From G963667855 sp963667855 (lineage in GTDB: Bacteria; Planctomycetota; Phycisphaerae; UBA1845): a DNA stretch of 64,000 nt. Made by a program: the position numbers and the translations under genes. Every line of letters begins with the position of its first letter. Position 1 is the first letter of the stretch. Of this stretch, positions 10,101 to 19,290 are shown one piece after another. Location of the stretch: contig CAXXKI010000029.1 in the NCBI GenBank assembly GCA_963667855.2, positions 620,001 to 684,000 on the forward strand, read 5' to 3'. A model generated the notes under the pieces. It made no database searches, was not told the DNA's origin, and saw only the letters and a list, made by a program, of their open reading frames with translations.

Positions 10101-12819
10101 GTTTGCTTGCCTTGCCTCTACGGGCCTTGCTCTTGGCGGTAACCTTGGCCTGTTCGGGAAAGAAGTCCTTCAACGTATTTGAAAACTCAATGATATTCGT
10201 ACCGATGGGGAATTCATAGGAACGAATCTCCCGTTCCGTATCCGCAACATCGAGTTCCTCTATCAGTGCGGCGATTTCCTCCATCTTCTTCGCTGGAGCC
10301 GTCACCCAGACCTTATCCCCCTGTTCCACAAAACGGATATTACTCGTACCCGGTTTTTTCTTTCGCGATTCGGCATCGCCGACGAGAGCTTCAATAACTG
10401 CAATGATTTCGCCCGGTTCAGCATGCTTCAACACGAACGTTCGCCGCGTCTCTGCACCGGAAACTGCCGGGTCAACGTCGATTTCAGCTATTATCCCCTT
10501 GATCGATTCCAGTTCACCTGGATCGGCATTCATCACCAGAATTCCGCCGGGAACAATTGTGAAATTCGGCGTTGTGGCTTTCTTTCTCCCCTTACCGGTG
10601 AATATATTCGTCAAATCCTTGAAAAGGTCCGCCGGATCCACGAACTCAACCGGAATCACCACGTATTCATCCGTACTCGCCAGATCGTTATCCAGCTTTT
10701 GAATATCCGGCAAGTATTTATTTTCCCAATCTTCGTCGGTACAAATAACGTAGAGAATGCTGTTATCGTCTTCAGCTTGAAACGTAACCCGCGGGGTAGC
10801 GGTCGTAGTCGCCGCCCTCTTTCCTTTTTTTCTTCCTTTACTCGGGGCATCGCCACTTGTTTCCAGCGTTCCCAGAATCCCCATCACGACCGACGGCTTG
10901 GCGTACTTCAACTGTACAGAGTGGATTTTCTTTTCCGGCCTCTTGATATCCAGCTTGGCTATTACCATTTCCGCCTGGGAAATCGCGTTGAGTGGCCCGG
11001 CCAGCAGTATCCCCTTGCCTGTTGGATCGACCGTACAAACCAGGGATTCTGTAACCCCTTTATCAGTCGCCTCCAGCAACTCCATAGTCAGATCAATCAG
11101 TTCGTGCGGATCACCGTTTTTGACCTCCACAATCTTCGTCGTCTGCTCCGCTGGTACGTCGAAACGAGCGATAAGTTCACTGGCCTTGGCCACCTCTTCT
11201 TCCCGGCCTATCAGGATAATCGCGTTAGCCGGCGGCCATTCAAACATCGTCAGATCATCGTCTTCGGCCGCGGCCGGAGTATCAGCTGTTTTTCCTCTGC
11301 GCTTTCTGGACGTCTTCTTCTTGACCGGCTTTGCCCCGTCGGCCGTCCCGCCATCACTGGCTCCCATAAGAGACGAAACCAGTTCCAGCAACTCTCCAGC
11401 GTCTGCATGTTCCACGCGTACGACAACAGGCGTATAGCCGGCATCCGGCATGGGGATATCAATGTATGCCAGGAATTTCTCAATTTCCTCGATTTTCTTG
11501 GGTACCGCCTGTATCAGCAAAGTCTTGCGAACATCGTCCGGAATCGCGGTGACTCCGTGGGCTTGAACGGCAGCGGCACTGGTTGCACCGGATTTCCTGC
11601 CTCTCGCCGATGAAGCACCTGAATCACTGAATCCAGGTACAAGCTGACTCAAGGCTTCTACAGCTTCAGTAGGAAGAACATGCTCGATATTAATTATTTT
11701 CAATCGACGCGGATCATCACCTCGAATTTGAAATTTCTCAATCAAGACCAGGTATTTATTGATATCCTTGACCAGACCAAACACGGTCATGGCATTTTCA
11801 GTATCGGAAAGCGGTGCGATGCGAACGTAGTCGGGCATGAAATCGCGAATAGGTTCCAGGTCCGCGATTGAACCTTCTTCCGGCGTGTAAAGCAACAATG
11901 CCAGTTCGTTCTCGTCCAAGTCGGCCGCCTGGTACTCAGCCAATGTCGGATATATTCGCTCCGGCGGAATAATCCGGGTAATTTCCGTGACCCGGGCAAT
12001 CTGCAGATACTTGTTATCCCTAAGGAAAATCCAGTATTTGTCCACGTGATTGAAAAGGAGCATCTGCACCCGTCCCAGGGCTGCTCGAAAATCCATCGTT
12101 TCATCAGAAACGAAACTGACCGGCCCGTCAGGAGCTTCGCCGATCACTCCCAGCCCCGACATGCGGGCAAACGATTCGATCAACTCTACGTAAGTCCCCT
12201 CCTTAATACTGAAAGAGTATTGCCTCTGGAAAAACGGCTTCAGATAATTCTCGGCATCAATATTGATTTCCGGCTGTACCGAAACGGAATCAACTCGGCT
12301 GGGAGCAGGTTTCCCACGACGCGATCTGGGAGGCGTTTTGTCCCTCGTCGAAGTACTTTTACCTCTCTTGCTCGGAGCGGGCTTTTCCGCTTTATCACTC
12401 TTTCCCGAAGCCTTGTCGCGACCTTTATTTGATTTAGGCGCAGGCGTTGCTTTGGGTTTAGGAGTACGCTTCGGTCGGGCTTTGGGTTTAGGCGTGGGCT
12501 CAGGCGTAGCCTCTGATTTCGGTTTCACCGTATCCTTACCCTCAGCAACATCACCTCCGGCTTTGGCCGCAGCAGCCTCTTCGCGAGCAATTGCCTTTTC
12601 CAGTAAGTCAACCAACCTGTCGATCTCTGCTTCCTGAGCCTCCGAAAACGGCTGAGCAGCAACCTCATTCAGCTGCTTAAGTATCTGCTCGGAAGTTTCC
12701 AGCTTAGGTTCTTCAGCCAAAGCGAATTGCGCAGACACCAGGAACAACAGAACCGCACACCCTAATAACACTTGGCGAAACCCAAACCATTTTGAAACAA
12801 CTGGATGTTGCTCCATCAT
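7150..12819 (-). CDS. Giant secretin-N-domain array protein, N-terminal part
   Basis: The start is set at the ATG at 12819 because an AGGAG sequence sits 7 bases upstream and the product then begins with a clean signal peptide (hydrophobic core, cut near AQFALAEE). Starts further up (ATG 12906, TTG 12945) have weaker sites. After a Lys/Pro/Ala-rich spacer comes an N0-like domain, then about 16 N1/N2-type units. Each has a conserved strand-helix-strand-helix pattern and a variable loop rich in Arg, Lys, Gly and Ser. The frame stops at TAG 7150-7152 in the middle of a domain, and the rest of that domain continues in the -1 frame. The gene is directly downstream of the PilO/GspM-like gene in the secretion operon. 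A periplasmic or envelope-spanning scaffold is an inference; the domain assignment is firm. Confidence 0.87.
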   Translation of the reverse strand: MMEQHPVVSKWFGFRQVLLGCAVLLFLVSAQFALAEEPKLETSEQILKQLNEVAAQPFSEAQEAEIDRLVDLLEKAIAREEAAAAKAGGDVAEGKDTVKPKSEATPEPTPKPKARPKRTPKPKATPAPKSNKGRDKASGKSDKAEKPAPSKRGKSTSTRDKTPPRSRRGKPAPSRVDSVSVQPEINIDAENYLKPFFQRQYSFSIKEGTYVELIESFARMSGLGVIGEAPDGPVSFVSDETMDFRAALGRVQMLLFNHVDKYWIFLRDNKYLQIARVTEITRIIPPERIYPTLAEYQAADLDENELALLLYTPEEGSIADLEPIRDFMPDYVRIAPLSDTENAMTVFGLVKDINKYLVLIEKFQIRGDDPRRLKIINIEHVLPTEAVEALSQLVPGFSDSGASSARGRKSGATSAAAVQAHGVTAIPDDVRKTLLIQAVPKKIEEIEKFLAYIDIPMPDAGYTPVVVRVEHADAGELLELVSSLMGASDGGTADGAKPVKKKTSRKRRGKTADTPAAAEDDDLTMFEWPPANAIILIGREEEVAKASELIARFDVPAEQTTKIVEVKNGDPHELIDLTMELLEATDKGVTESLVCTVDPTGKGILLAGPLNAISQAEMVIAKLDIKRPEKKIHSVQLKYAKPSVVMGILGTLETSGDAPSKGRKKGKRAATTTATPRVTFQAEDDNSILYVICTDEDWENKYLPDIQKLDNDLASTDEYVVIPVEFVDPADLFKDLTNIFTGKGRKKATTPNFTIVPGGILVMNADPGELESIKGIIAEIDVDPAVSGAETRRTFVLKHAEPGEIIAVIEALVGDAESRKKKPGTSNIRFVEQGDKVWVTAPAKKMEEIAALIEELDVADTEREIRSYEFPIGTNIIEFSNTLKDFFPEQAKVTAKSKARRGKASKPRAGIGISGDEILFVPQPSARKLFVSAPVEQFPKIEQTIELLRPDTKERPGMVVEFFNVEKTEPSMIFGFVESIIEQRLEEMIANGEIPEPEDKKQSPMLISPDDAGGRIIYFGPSLLVDEIKTLIADLEKGGFDRVNEKIALKNATADEMVVTLNAMISGKSAPPAAKPSGKRRSKGRSTAKGGTATTPSGVTVVAAPGNEAVIVSGPRSEVEEVKSWIAMLDADATRETVMKVFHLKVGDVSELAPDIMAIFDTGASGKKRGRGGKDAAIEDEYYTGGPLTGQEIRLTANTISNEMIVWAAPRKLAEIEDYIDLYEKEIIDTTDPKILPKMTYDLEYADAFDASYELQDFISALWDKDEPEVDYIPFTNTLVIESKNPDKDFPEIKQLIAKYVDKEGEGGGISINRQQIKGASADKVAALLAQQLERRGVKVTVEGVGEKSRTSRLKELTPDDVDHCVLPSVMVRALDAIGAGLTLQEAPAEKAEKAEKADEPVKEEPPKEEPVKEETVKKDSAFDGSRAAILERMLRKKDADENKKGSEVRIVVDHRTNTISFEGPGQAVADAKIALEELMEEMEDTSSLPDIRIWELKHVDPTVAAQVLETMFNASGAGSRNTAASRRAAAAAAAAAKAKAAADQAKNAQGQEEEDAKGGKKRGGKDEKQPAPAPAAAASSIKVLPYPALNAIIIKASTEMFPAIEELVATIDRPTDPTTDFRFFKIKNQLASDVETQLNTIFGLDQQARTPTASRTGRNRNNQAQAQAMAEMMRQQINLAIPGEEGASLSATESIKVTSNNITNTVMVLAPKRVLDLTEKIIAKIEEQVPAPRIIKSIPLKYADAAELVPQLESLLAGGGSSGRSGRRGGSSQGISTFRPDDVQAKLIADTANNAVVVRAEEEDIAKVEEIIAQLDVKGPSTPELFSFDIKNGEAAKIAKTLTAIFNVDVRGRGGKSSSQLKFVGDADSNTVFVSAPKEKYEEIKKRV

Positions 12820-12946
12820 CACCATTCTCCTCTCGTCCGAGTTGCCGCCACTTTGACTGTCGCCGATTATTTTCATTTGCTTTGTTGCCATGGGTACTGT
12901 TTCCATGATAGTTTTCCCTAAACATTTTCCAGGGATTGAATTCAAA

Positions 12947-14308
12947 TCATTTTCCTTTTCGCGGTGCCGCCTTTTTTCCAGACGGCTTGCGCGGCTTTTT
13001 CGCCGGTTTGGGCGTTTTAACCGGTTCCTTCTCTTTTACACCACCTGCCGCGGCAGGCTGCGGTTCATCCTTTTTATTCTCTTCCAGGTCGCCTGCTTTC
13101 GGCGCGGATTTCGCTTTTTCATCCACGGCAGGAATGCTTTCGTCGTTTTCAGCTGGCTCCGGAACTGGAGGACCGACGAACTCGTCATCCGCCTCGTCAT
13201 CCTCAATGTCGCCGATAATCGCTTCCTTCAGGACATCCAACCCTTCCTGGGTTTTCCGAATCTCTTCCTGCTCAGTTATATACTGCTGAATAGCCAATTG
13301 AATTTCGGGCCATTCAGACGCTTCCAGCCAGTTTATTCTCATATCCAGGGTTAAACCCAACGGATAAATGAAATACCCGTAATCCTCCTTGTCGTCCGCC
13401 TTGTGAACCACCACGCCCAGCGTGTGGATAAGTACTACCGTACCCGCATCGAGTTTTTCGCCTACCGTAACGTATTCGGTCGACTTATCAGCGAGATTCT
13501 CGATCATGACTTCATCCACGCCGTAACGTAAAATCATGCGTACCGCCAGATTGGCTGCATGAGGATCTGCAGGAGGACCCATGTTCACCGGCGGCTTGGG
13601 CTCCGTCTTGACAATCTCCACTGGTTCAGGAGTTTTCTTCGGGCGATCCGGCTCCGGCTCGCGATAAGGAATAAACGGCTTCCAGTTTTTCAACTGATTG
13701 ACATCTTTGGTTGTATACTTCACCCTCTCTCGCGGAGAATCGCCGGTTGGGGCATCAAACTGCTCGTTAGCCAGCAAACACATGGCCATCACATCAACAT
13801 CCAGTTTCACCTCATCGTGATCGGCATGCTGCTGGGAGTCGGTCGGCGTCAGCTTTACACTCTTGACGCGAATGATATGGGGAATCGTATACAATTTCCG
13901 TAAAAACTCGATACACAGGGAGAATTTTCCTCGCCCCGTAACCGACGCGGAAACGTTTGCCGTTCCCTTCTTCTCATCCACCTTAATGTTGTTCGGCTTG
14001 ACGCTGTAATCCTTGAATTTGGATTTTCTTAAAAGTTCATTAACCGCTTCCCACAAGTCATCGTTCAGATTCTGGTATGGATCGGTACCTCCGGTGCGCA
14101 GAACATATTCGCTGTACTTGCCCTGAAGATTAAATTTGCTGTCGTCCAGGTCACCTTCCACTTTGGCGAGCGATTTCTTGGCTTCCTCAACTTCGACAGA
14201 TATGTTGAATACCGGTTTTATCACGCTTGGCCATATGACCTTCCAGCCGATCAATAAACCACCGGCCACACCAAGTACTATCAGCAGTTTTCTTTCGCGT
14301 TCGTTCAT
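12947..14308 (-). CDS. GspM/PilO-like type II secretion protein
   Basis: 453 residues. A short cytoplasmic start (MNERERK) is followed by one membrane helix (about 8-26), a coiled-coil stretch (about 35-60) and a periplasmic domain. This is the layout of GspM/PilO, which partner GspL/PilMN in the inner-membrane platform. The C-terminal third is atypical: a region near 230-300 with beta strands reminiscent of the PilP/GspC homology domain ('VTVGEKLDAGTVVLIHTLG'), then an acidic stretch and a Lys/Pro/Arg-rich tail. The gene sits 74 bases after the PilM/GspL-like gene and before the giant N-domain gene. The family call rests on topology and position more than on sequence motifs. A PilO-PilP-like fusion is possible. 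Confidence 0.65.
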   Translation of the reverse strand: MNERERKLLIVLGVAGGLLIGWKVIWPSVIKPVFNISVEVEEAKKSLAKVEGDLDDSKFNLQGKYSEYVLRTGGTDPYQNLNDDLWEAVNELLRKSKFKDYSVKPNNIKVDEKKGTANVSASVTGRGKFSLCIEFLRKLYTIPHIIRVKSVKLTPTDSQQHADHDEVKLDVDVMAMCLLANEQFDAPTGDSPRERVKYTTKDVNQLKNWKPFIPYREPEPDRPKKTPEPVEIVKTEPKPPVNMGPPADPHAANLAVRMILRYGVDEVMIENLADKSTEYVTVGEKLDAGTVVLIHTLGVVVHKADDKEDYGYFIYPLGLTLDMRINWLEASEWPEIQLAIQQYITEQEEIRKTQEGLDVLKEAIIGDIEDDEADDEFVGPPVPEPAENDESIPAVDEKAKSAPKAGDLEENKKDEPQPAAAGGVKEKEPVKTPKPAKKPRKPSGKKAAPRKGK

Positions 14309-14382
14309 AGCTTCAAGCCGTCTGTATATCCTTTAACTGCCAAATCCCAGCGATTATTTCCCAAAGCCTGACAAAGCAGGAA

Positions 14383-15972
14383 CTATTCCTCTACCCTGTC
14401 GATAATCACCACGTCAATGGAACCGGTCGTCTTATATTGTCCACCTCGATCCTTGGTGGTAAGCGCGTTGGCCGTCGCATTGAAATGCGGCGCATCCTGC
14501 CCTTCTATTCTAAAAGCGTCAATGCGGTTAACTGCCTCGTTAACCACTTCGCTATTCACGGCCTCCAGTTTGAGAGTAATCCGCCCTCCCTTGTCGCTCA
14601 TGTCGATTCGGGTAACCAGCAGATCCTTCGTACCGGGCAACAGCCCCCGCAGCCGCTCAAGTTCGTCAAGCCAGATAATCTGTCCGGACTCAAAACTCTC
14701 AAGCTCGGACAACACCTTGGACTTAAAATGCTTGAGTTCCTTAATGGCTTTGTTAGTTTTAGTAATCTTATCTTTTATTTCATCCTTCGTGATCTTCTGC
14801 GGCCTGATCTGCATCAAGTAGTAGGAAAAGGCTGCACCAAAAAGAACCACGCCGACAGTTATTACCGCCGGTGCTTTTTTCAATCTTCTTTCAGTGGCTG
14901 TTACCGTTCTCTTGGGATTCAGAAAATCGAAATGGCGGTAACCACCTGCGGCATAGGCACTGATCAATCCCAGGGCCGCGGAGAATTTCCGCGCTACGCG
15001 CCCCTCCGCCTCCGACCAGCCGAACCTGAGCGACGGGTCATACAACTGCACGGAAGCCCCGAAACGCCGGCCGACAGCTTCGGCCAGCTTGGCCTCCACT
15101 CCCATACCACCACCAACGACCACCACTTCCACGTCGAAACCGGGATCGCTCGACCGGTATGCCTCTATCGTACGGGTTATCTCAACCAACAGCGTGTTGA
15201 CAGCCATCTCCGGATCGACTGAACCCATCGGAGGTGAAGAAATTGGAATTACCGATCCATCTTCCGTATCCGTTTCATCTCCGATTCGCTCCTCTTCCGC
15301 TTTTTGCGGACGGGGCAGGGGTACGGAAGCTGCTCTGGAAAAAGCCAGCGAACCGTTTCGAATAATATCGATTTCCGTAAGCCGCGGTCCCACATCCACC
15401 ATGACCACGCAATCGCGACCTTCATCAACCAGCAAATCGTCCGCCGCAATCTTGTTAGCGTAAGGCCGAAGACCGAGGCTGCTCAACTTCAAGCCGGCCG
15501 CCTGGCAGGTGTCCTGGTAATACGAAACAACTTCGCGGCGAACCGTACCCACCAGAACATCCACCGGACCTTCAACGTCATCCACGTCCGGCTGGGCAAA
15601 ATCAACTACCGCGTCGGACAGGGGAAAGGGAATCTCCTTGGCTACCTGAAATTCCACCATGGCCGGCATCTCGTCCGGGTTGGTCGCCGGCAACTTGAGC
15701 GTACTCAGCAGAACCTGGTCGCGCGGAACGTCCAGAAGCACGCAATCGGTGCGCAACTTCTTCTTATCTATCGCTTCGCGTATCAGGTTTCCCAGCGAAA
15801 GCGGATCAGACACGTCAACATCCGCGGGTACGTCGAAGTATAAAAGATCATCGACGCGAATCTTACCCTTGCGAACCGTAGCGGGTACCAGACGTACCTC
15901 GCACGCGTCCCAATCAATCGCCAGGACTTTCTGCTTCTTTTTCGAGAACAAGATCACGTTCCTCTTCTTCAC
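14383..15972 (-). CDS. PilM/GspL-like actin-fold ATPase fused to a PilN-like domain
   Basis: 529 residues. The first 330 form a PilM-like actin/FtsA fold: 'VLAIDWDACEVRLV' at the start (phosphate-1-like loop), 'MVDVGPRLTEIDII' (phosphate 2) and 'VVVVGGGMGVEAKLAEAVG' (adenosine loop). A membrane helix near 370-390 and a coiled-coil/ferredoxin-like periplasmic part complete a GspL-like architecture. It recruits the GspE ATPase to the inner-membrane platform in related systems. It overlaps the end of gspK by 59 bases. The start is uncertain: the GTG at 15972 lacks a good ribosome site, and a TTG a few codons in has AGAGGA upstream. Confidence 0.8.
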   Translation of the reverse strand: MKKRNVILFSKKKQKVLAIDWDACEVRLVPATVRKGKIRVDDLLYFDVPADVDVSDPLSLGNLIREAIDKKKLRTDCVLLDVPRDQVLLSTLKLPATNPDEMPAMVEFQVAKEIPFPLSDAVVDFAQPDVDDVEGPVDVLVGTVRREVVSYYQDTCQAAGLKLSSLGLRPYANKIAADDLLVDEGRDCVVMVDVGPRLTEIDIIRNGSLAFSRAASVPLPRPQKAEEERIGDETDTEDGSVIPISSPPMGSVDPEMAVNTLLVEITRTIEAYRSSDPGFDVEVVVVGGGMGVEAKLAEAVGRRFGASVQLYDPSLRFGWSEAEGRVARKFSAALGLISAYAAGGYRHFDFLNPKRTVTATERRLKKAPAVITVGVVLFGAAFSYYLMQIRPQKITKDEIKDKITKTNKAIKELKHFKSKVLSELESFESGQIIWLDELERLRGLLPGTKDLLVTRIDMSDKGGRITLKLEAVNSEVVNEAVNRIDAFRIEGQDAPHFNATANALTTKDRGGQYKTTGSIDVVIIDRVEE

Positions 15973-17455
15973 CGTGGATCGGATACGCCAATCCCAACTT
16001 CGTCAAATCACGATAATAGACTATTTGCGCCATAGGGCCACGCATATTTACAATTACCTGCAAACGGGAGTACAAACCCTTATGGTCGGAAAAACCGATC
16101 GACTCGATAGTAAACTGTCGCCCGCGGGCTGTTATCTGGTGTTGAACCGCTGCGTACTGCTCGGTCTCCTTGAAAACGCCCTCCGTCCATAGCCACGCAG
16201 TTGTCGCCTTCTTTGCGGGTTCTAACGTAGCTCGCTTGGTTATTATGTCATCAATGTTTTGCCCGGTAAGCCCATCTATGCACTGCAAGACTTTTCGCGG
16301 AGCGGTCACCACATTGATCAATCCCATCCGCTGCGGAGTGGGATCAAGCGTACACTTATCAAACAGGGTTATTGCGTCCGCTCCGGTGATCGGGGACTCC
16401 GTCAACCGGTTTCTTACTATTCGCGGTTTAAGCAAATCGGCCAGCGAGTTGGTTTTATCCGTTCCCTCTTTCCTCAAGGCACCGAAGATGAAATCAACGA
16501 TTTCCTGATCGAAAATCTCCTGAAGATCCTCGGTAATGGTCGACTGGTCGGCGAACAGGTTGATTCGCGGCTTGTTGTCGTTCGCTACGTTGAACTCCTG
16601 CGAATAAACGGTGATGTATGGATATAATCCACGCTCCAGTTCGCCGTCCTGGTTATCATCAGGAAACTTGATATCCCCATCATCTTCGTTTTCCGTAAGC
16701 AAGCCGTTTCGGTCGTAATCCTCGCCGTAGAGTATCTTCCCGTTAAAACCCTTCACCATAAGCAACTCTTCGACCGTATCGAATGGTGCGTTTTTCACCC
16801 TATGGGGAACTTTCAGGGATTGGTAATATTCAGATTCCGCGCCAAACTCCCGGGCTTCGTCATCCTCGTCCCGCCAATCGAGCAAGGCGTGCACCAGCTC
16901 CAGTGGATTCTGCTCGTCCGGTACCAGGGGAGTAATCAATTTCAAAAGCTGAGCTTCAGTAGCGACATTGATATTCAACTTGGACGATTCGTCAGTTATG
17001 CCGAACCGAATCTGAACCACGTCATCTGCCGGATCGTCCGTGGGGTCGTCGGCCACTATGCTGAACCGATACGCCATGGTTTCATCTTCAGGGAAGAAAT
17101 CCACTTCACCGATTTCTTCCGGCTCCGCACTCGGACTCCACACCAAAGCCTGGTCAAACTCGTCCGGGTTGTTATACCAGGAGTCAACCTTATCCCTGTC
17201 GGTGCGGAGCATGAGCATAACCTTCTGGATACCGGCTTCTGCTGCAAGCCTGCACTGCAAGCGTTCGGCCACAGACCGCCCCGCGGAGTAATCGGCCTGG
17301 ATCTGCAAAACGTAACTGGCCGACAACAATCCCAACAGAAGGAGAATGATCAGAATAACCGGCAGGATCAGCCCCCGTCTTCGCGCAGAGAATTCCCTCA
17401 TACCGACCAGGCGGTATCGAGCTTTTATATTCGCGTTAGTCTTAAGACCAGACAT
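15914..17455 (-). CDS. gspK: GspK-type minor pseudopilin
   Basis: About 513 residues. The N-terminus has a positively charged stretch followed by the prepilin-like hydrophobic helix 'RRGLILPVILIILLLLGLL', and then the GspK body. The helix-hairpin-helix-type segment 'SKLNINVATEAQLLKLI' and a later 'PQRMGLINVVTAPRKVLQ' are typical of the T2SSK family. GspK caps the pseudopilus tip with GspI and GspJ. The protein is longer than the usual ~330 residues and contains acidic insertions. The start is uncertain: ATG 17455 was taken; TTG 17467 and ATG 17401 are alternatives without strong ribosome sites. It follows gspJ after about 30 bases. Confidence 0.85.
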   Translation of the reverse strand: MSGLKTNANIKARYRLVGMREFSARRRGLILPVILIILLLLGLLSASYVLQIQADYSAGRSVAERLQCRLAAEAGIQKVMLMLRTDRDKVDSWYNNPDEFDQALVWSPSAEPEEIGEVDFFPEDETMAYRFSIVADDPTDDPADDVVQIRFGITDESSKLNINVATEAQLLKLITPLVPDEQNPLELVHALLDWRDEDDEAREFGAESEYYQSLKVPHRVKNAPFDTVEELLMVKGFNGKILYGEDYDRNGLLTENEDDGDIKFPDDNQDGELERGLYPYITVYSQEFNVANDNKPRINLFADQSTITEDLQEIFDQEIVDFIFGALRKEGTDKTNSLADLLKPRIVRNRLTESPITGADAITLFDKCTLDPTPQRMGLINVVTAPRKVLQCIDGLTGQNIDDIITKRATLEPAKKATTAWLWTEGVFKETEQYAAVQHQITARGRQFTIESIGFSDHKGLYSRLQVIVNMRGPMAQIVYYRDLTKLGLAYPIHGEEEERDLVLEKEAESPGD

Positions 17456-17488
17456 TCTCTGCACCAATAAACAACTGTTAATCCGGGG

Positions 17489-18331
17489 TTACATTCCCCC
17501 CGATTCTCCAAACGCCGAAACCTCGCGTGATACGCGAGATCCGAAAAACACATCCGCCTGCTTCAATCTCACCAGAATCGAATAGCGATCTTCCGGTAAT
17601 GGATCCAGTTCCTCTTCATCCTGGAGGAAATCATCCTCCACCAGATCCAGATCATCTTCCTCTTCGTACTCCTCAGGGATAAAACCAATGGTCACCTGTA
17701 CCATCTGGGGAACAGAGTTCGCCTGGGCAAGTTCCCATTTATCCCACCACTTGGCCCCGTCGAAATACTTGAATTCAAGAAACCTTATCTCCGGAGCGTA
17801 AAGTTCCTCTTTAATAGCCAGAGCCGCGTCTTCGCCGGTCTCATCCTCTATCATCGCGTCATCAGCTATCACGACATCGCGCATATACGTTTTGCTTACC
17901 TTGCGGACCAATCCCAACGCCACCGGCAAACCATCGGTTCCGACATTCTCATGATCCCAGGCGATGTAATACCGGATCTGCTCCAGATCGAACTGGGCGG
18001 GAAGTTTCGCGTCACGGATACTTCGTTCCTCACTGAGCTTTCGATCCGGAACAGTGAGTGTGTTGATCTCGATATTGTCCTTGATTCCGTAAACCCCCGG
18101 ACCGTAAAGGGGTATCGCAGCAACCGATTGGCGAATTTCCCTGGCCATTCGATCGAGTACGACACGAGCTAACTGTATTTTCCGACTCTCTTCCGTCCCC
18201 TTCCGGGTTTCCTCTATTGTCCTGTCATAAAAGGTGAACATCGCCGTTATCAGAACAACGAACAAACCGGTGGCGACCATCATCTCCAACAGTGTAAAAC
18301 CAGCACGTTTATTCAGAGCAGTACGGTTCAT
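17489..18331 (-). CDS. gspJ: GspJ-like minor pseudopilin
   Basis: 280 residues. It has a canonical prepilin leader: 'NKRAGFTLLEMMVATGLF', with cleavage expected between Gly and Phe and the essential Glu at +5, followed by a hydrophobic helix. The rest is a pilin globular domain with 'RVVLDRMAREIRQS' after the helix, typical of GspJ. A strongly acidic stretch (EEYEEEDDLDLVEDDF) lies near residue 235. Its ATG overlaps the TGA of the upstream gspI gene (ATGA), so the two are translationally coupled. It is a minor pseudopilin of the tip complex. Confidence 0.85.
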   Translation of the reverse strand: MNRTALNKRAGFTLLEMMVATGLFVVLITAMFTFYDRTIEETRKGTEESRKIQLARVVLDRMAREIRQSVAAIPLYGPGVYGIKDNIEINTLTVPDRKLSEERSIRDAKLPAQFDLEQIRYYIAWDHENVGTDGLPVALGLVRKVSKTYMRDVVIADDAMIEDETGEDAALAIKEELYAPEIRFLEFKYFDGAKWWDKWELAQANSVPQMVQVTIGFIPEEYEEEDDLDLVEDDFLQDEEELDPLPEDRYSILVRLKQADVFFGSRVSREVSAFGESGGM

Positions 18332-19290
18332 CGCTTTGTACCTCCCCCTCTGCCGCCTCGGCCACTGGTACCCGGCCGCTCCGCCGGTGCATCATCCTCT
18401 TGCGAACCGGGATCTGTCGTATCGCCCCAATCGTCTCCTCCCTCGTCGCCGCCGGAATCACCAATCCCGCTGTCTGCTGGGCCGCTATCCGCGGAACCAC
18501 TTTCGTCGCCCTGACTCTCATCTCCACCGTCGTCGCCGGTCTCATCGCCGGACTCACCGCCCTCCTGGGAGGAAAGCCATTCCTCAAGTTGCGGCCTCAT
18601 CTCCGCCGGCAGCAGGTTCATGATTTCTGACTGCTGCATCCCGAAAGCCTGCATCAGGGTAGGCAGGATCTCGGTAATGGTTTCCATATCAAGGTCACGA
18701 AGAGCTGCGGGGTTGAACTGGTGAACATCGATATCAGCTCCCACGAGTCCAGTGAGGTCCTCATTGAGTTTTTCCGCAACCTCTTCGGTCATGCCGAAAT
18801 CGGTGGTCAGATCGAGCGGTTGCGGAACAGAGTAGAGCATGTAAAAAGTCTGCACTACTTCGGCTGTTTCGGAATCAAAATCAAACTCATCGTCCGGGTC
18901 CGTGCGCAACTGATCTCGAAAGATTTCCAGCTTGGCGAAAAGCAACCCGGTCCGCAGTTCGTCCATGCTATCGGCGACGGATGCGGTATCATCGGTATCT
19001 TCATCCCGCGCACCGGCCGGCTCCAGCGTCAGCCGCCATCCGTATTCGGGGAAAAGTCGACCAAAGTCAGATTCCTGTTCCTGTTCCGGTTCGACCAAAC
19101 CGGTTTCCAGCTCGGCTATTTTCGATTCAGCCAGGAATACCTCGCGAGCTATATTGCGGGTTTGAACCCGGCGAGCGTACATATCCTGCACTTGTGCACC
19201 GATAACCGCCAGTCCCAGAACCAGCAGACCTACGGCCACCACTATTTCCAGCAGCATGAAACCGGAATGTGCAGGATTACGTTTCATCAC
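18328..19290 (-). CDS. gspI: GspI-like pseudopilin with a long acidic Gly/Ser/Asp tail
   Basis: 320 residues. The prepilin leader 'HSGFMLLEIVVAVGLLVLG' is followed by 'RNIAREVFLAESKIAELETG', typical of GspI (helix followed by a secreted alpha/beta domain). GspI is normally about 120 residues. Here an extra domain follows, then a low-complexity tail from about residue 235 rich in Gly, Asp, Glu and Ser and ending in Arg/Gly. The ATG overlaps the stop of gspH by 4 bases and its own TGA overlaps the gspJ start, so it lies in a tightly coupled operon. The subtype (I versus another minor pilin) is inferred from gene order and the helix. Confidence 0.75.
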   Translation of the reverse strand: MMKRNPAHSGFMLLEIVVAVGLLVLGLAVIGAQVQDMYARRVQTRNIAREVFLAESKIAELETGLVEPEQEQESDFGRLFPEYGWRLTLEPAGARDEDTDDTASVADSMDELRTGLLFAKLEIFRDQLRTDPDDEFDFDSETAEVVQTFYMLYSVPQPLDLTTDFGMTEEVAEKLNEDLTGLVGADIDVHQFNPAALRDLDMETITEILPTLMQAFGMQQSEIMNLLPAEMRPQLEEWLSSQEGGESGDETGDDGGDESQGDESGSADSGPADSGIGDSGGDEGGDDWGDTTDPGSQEDDAPAERPGTSGRGGRGGGTKR

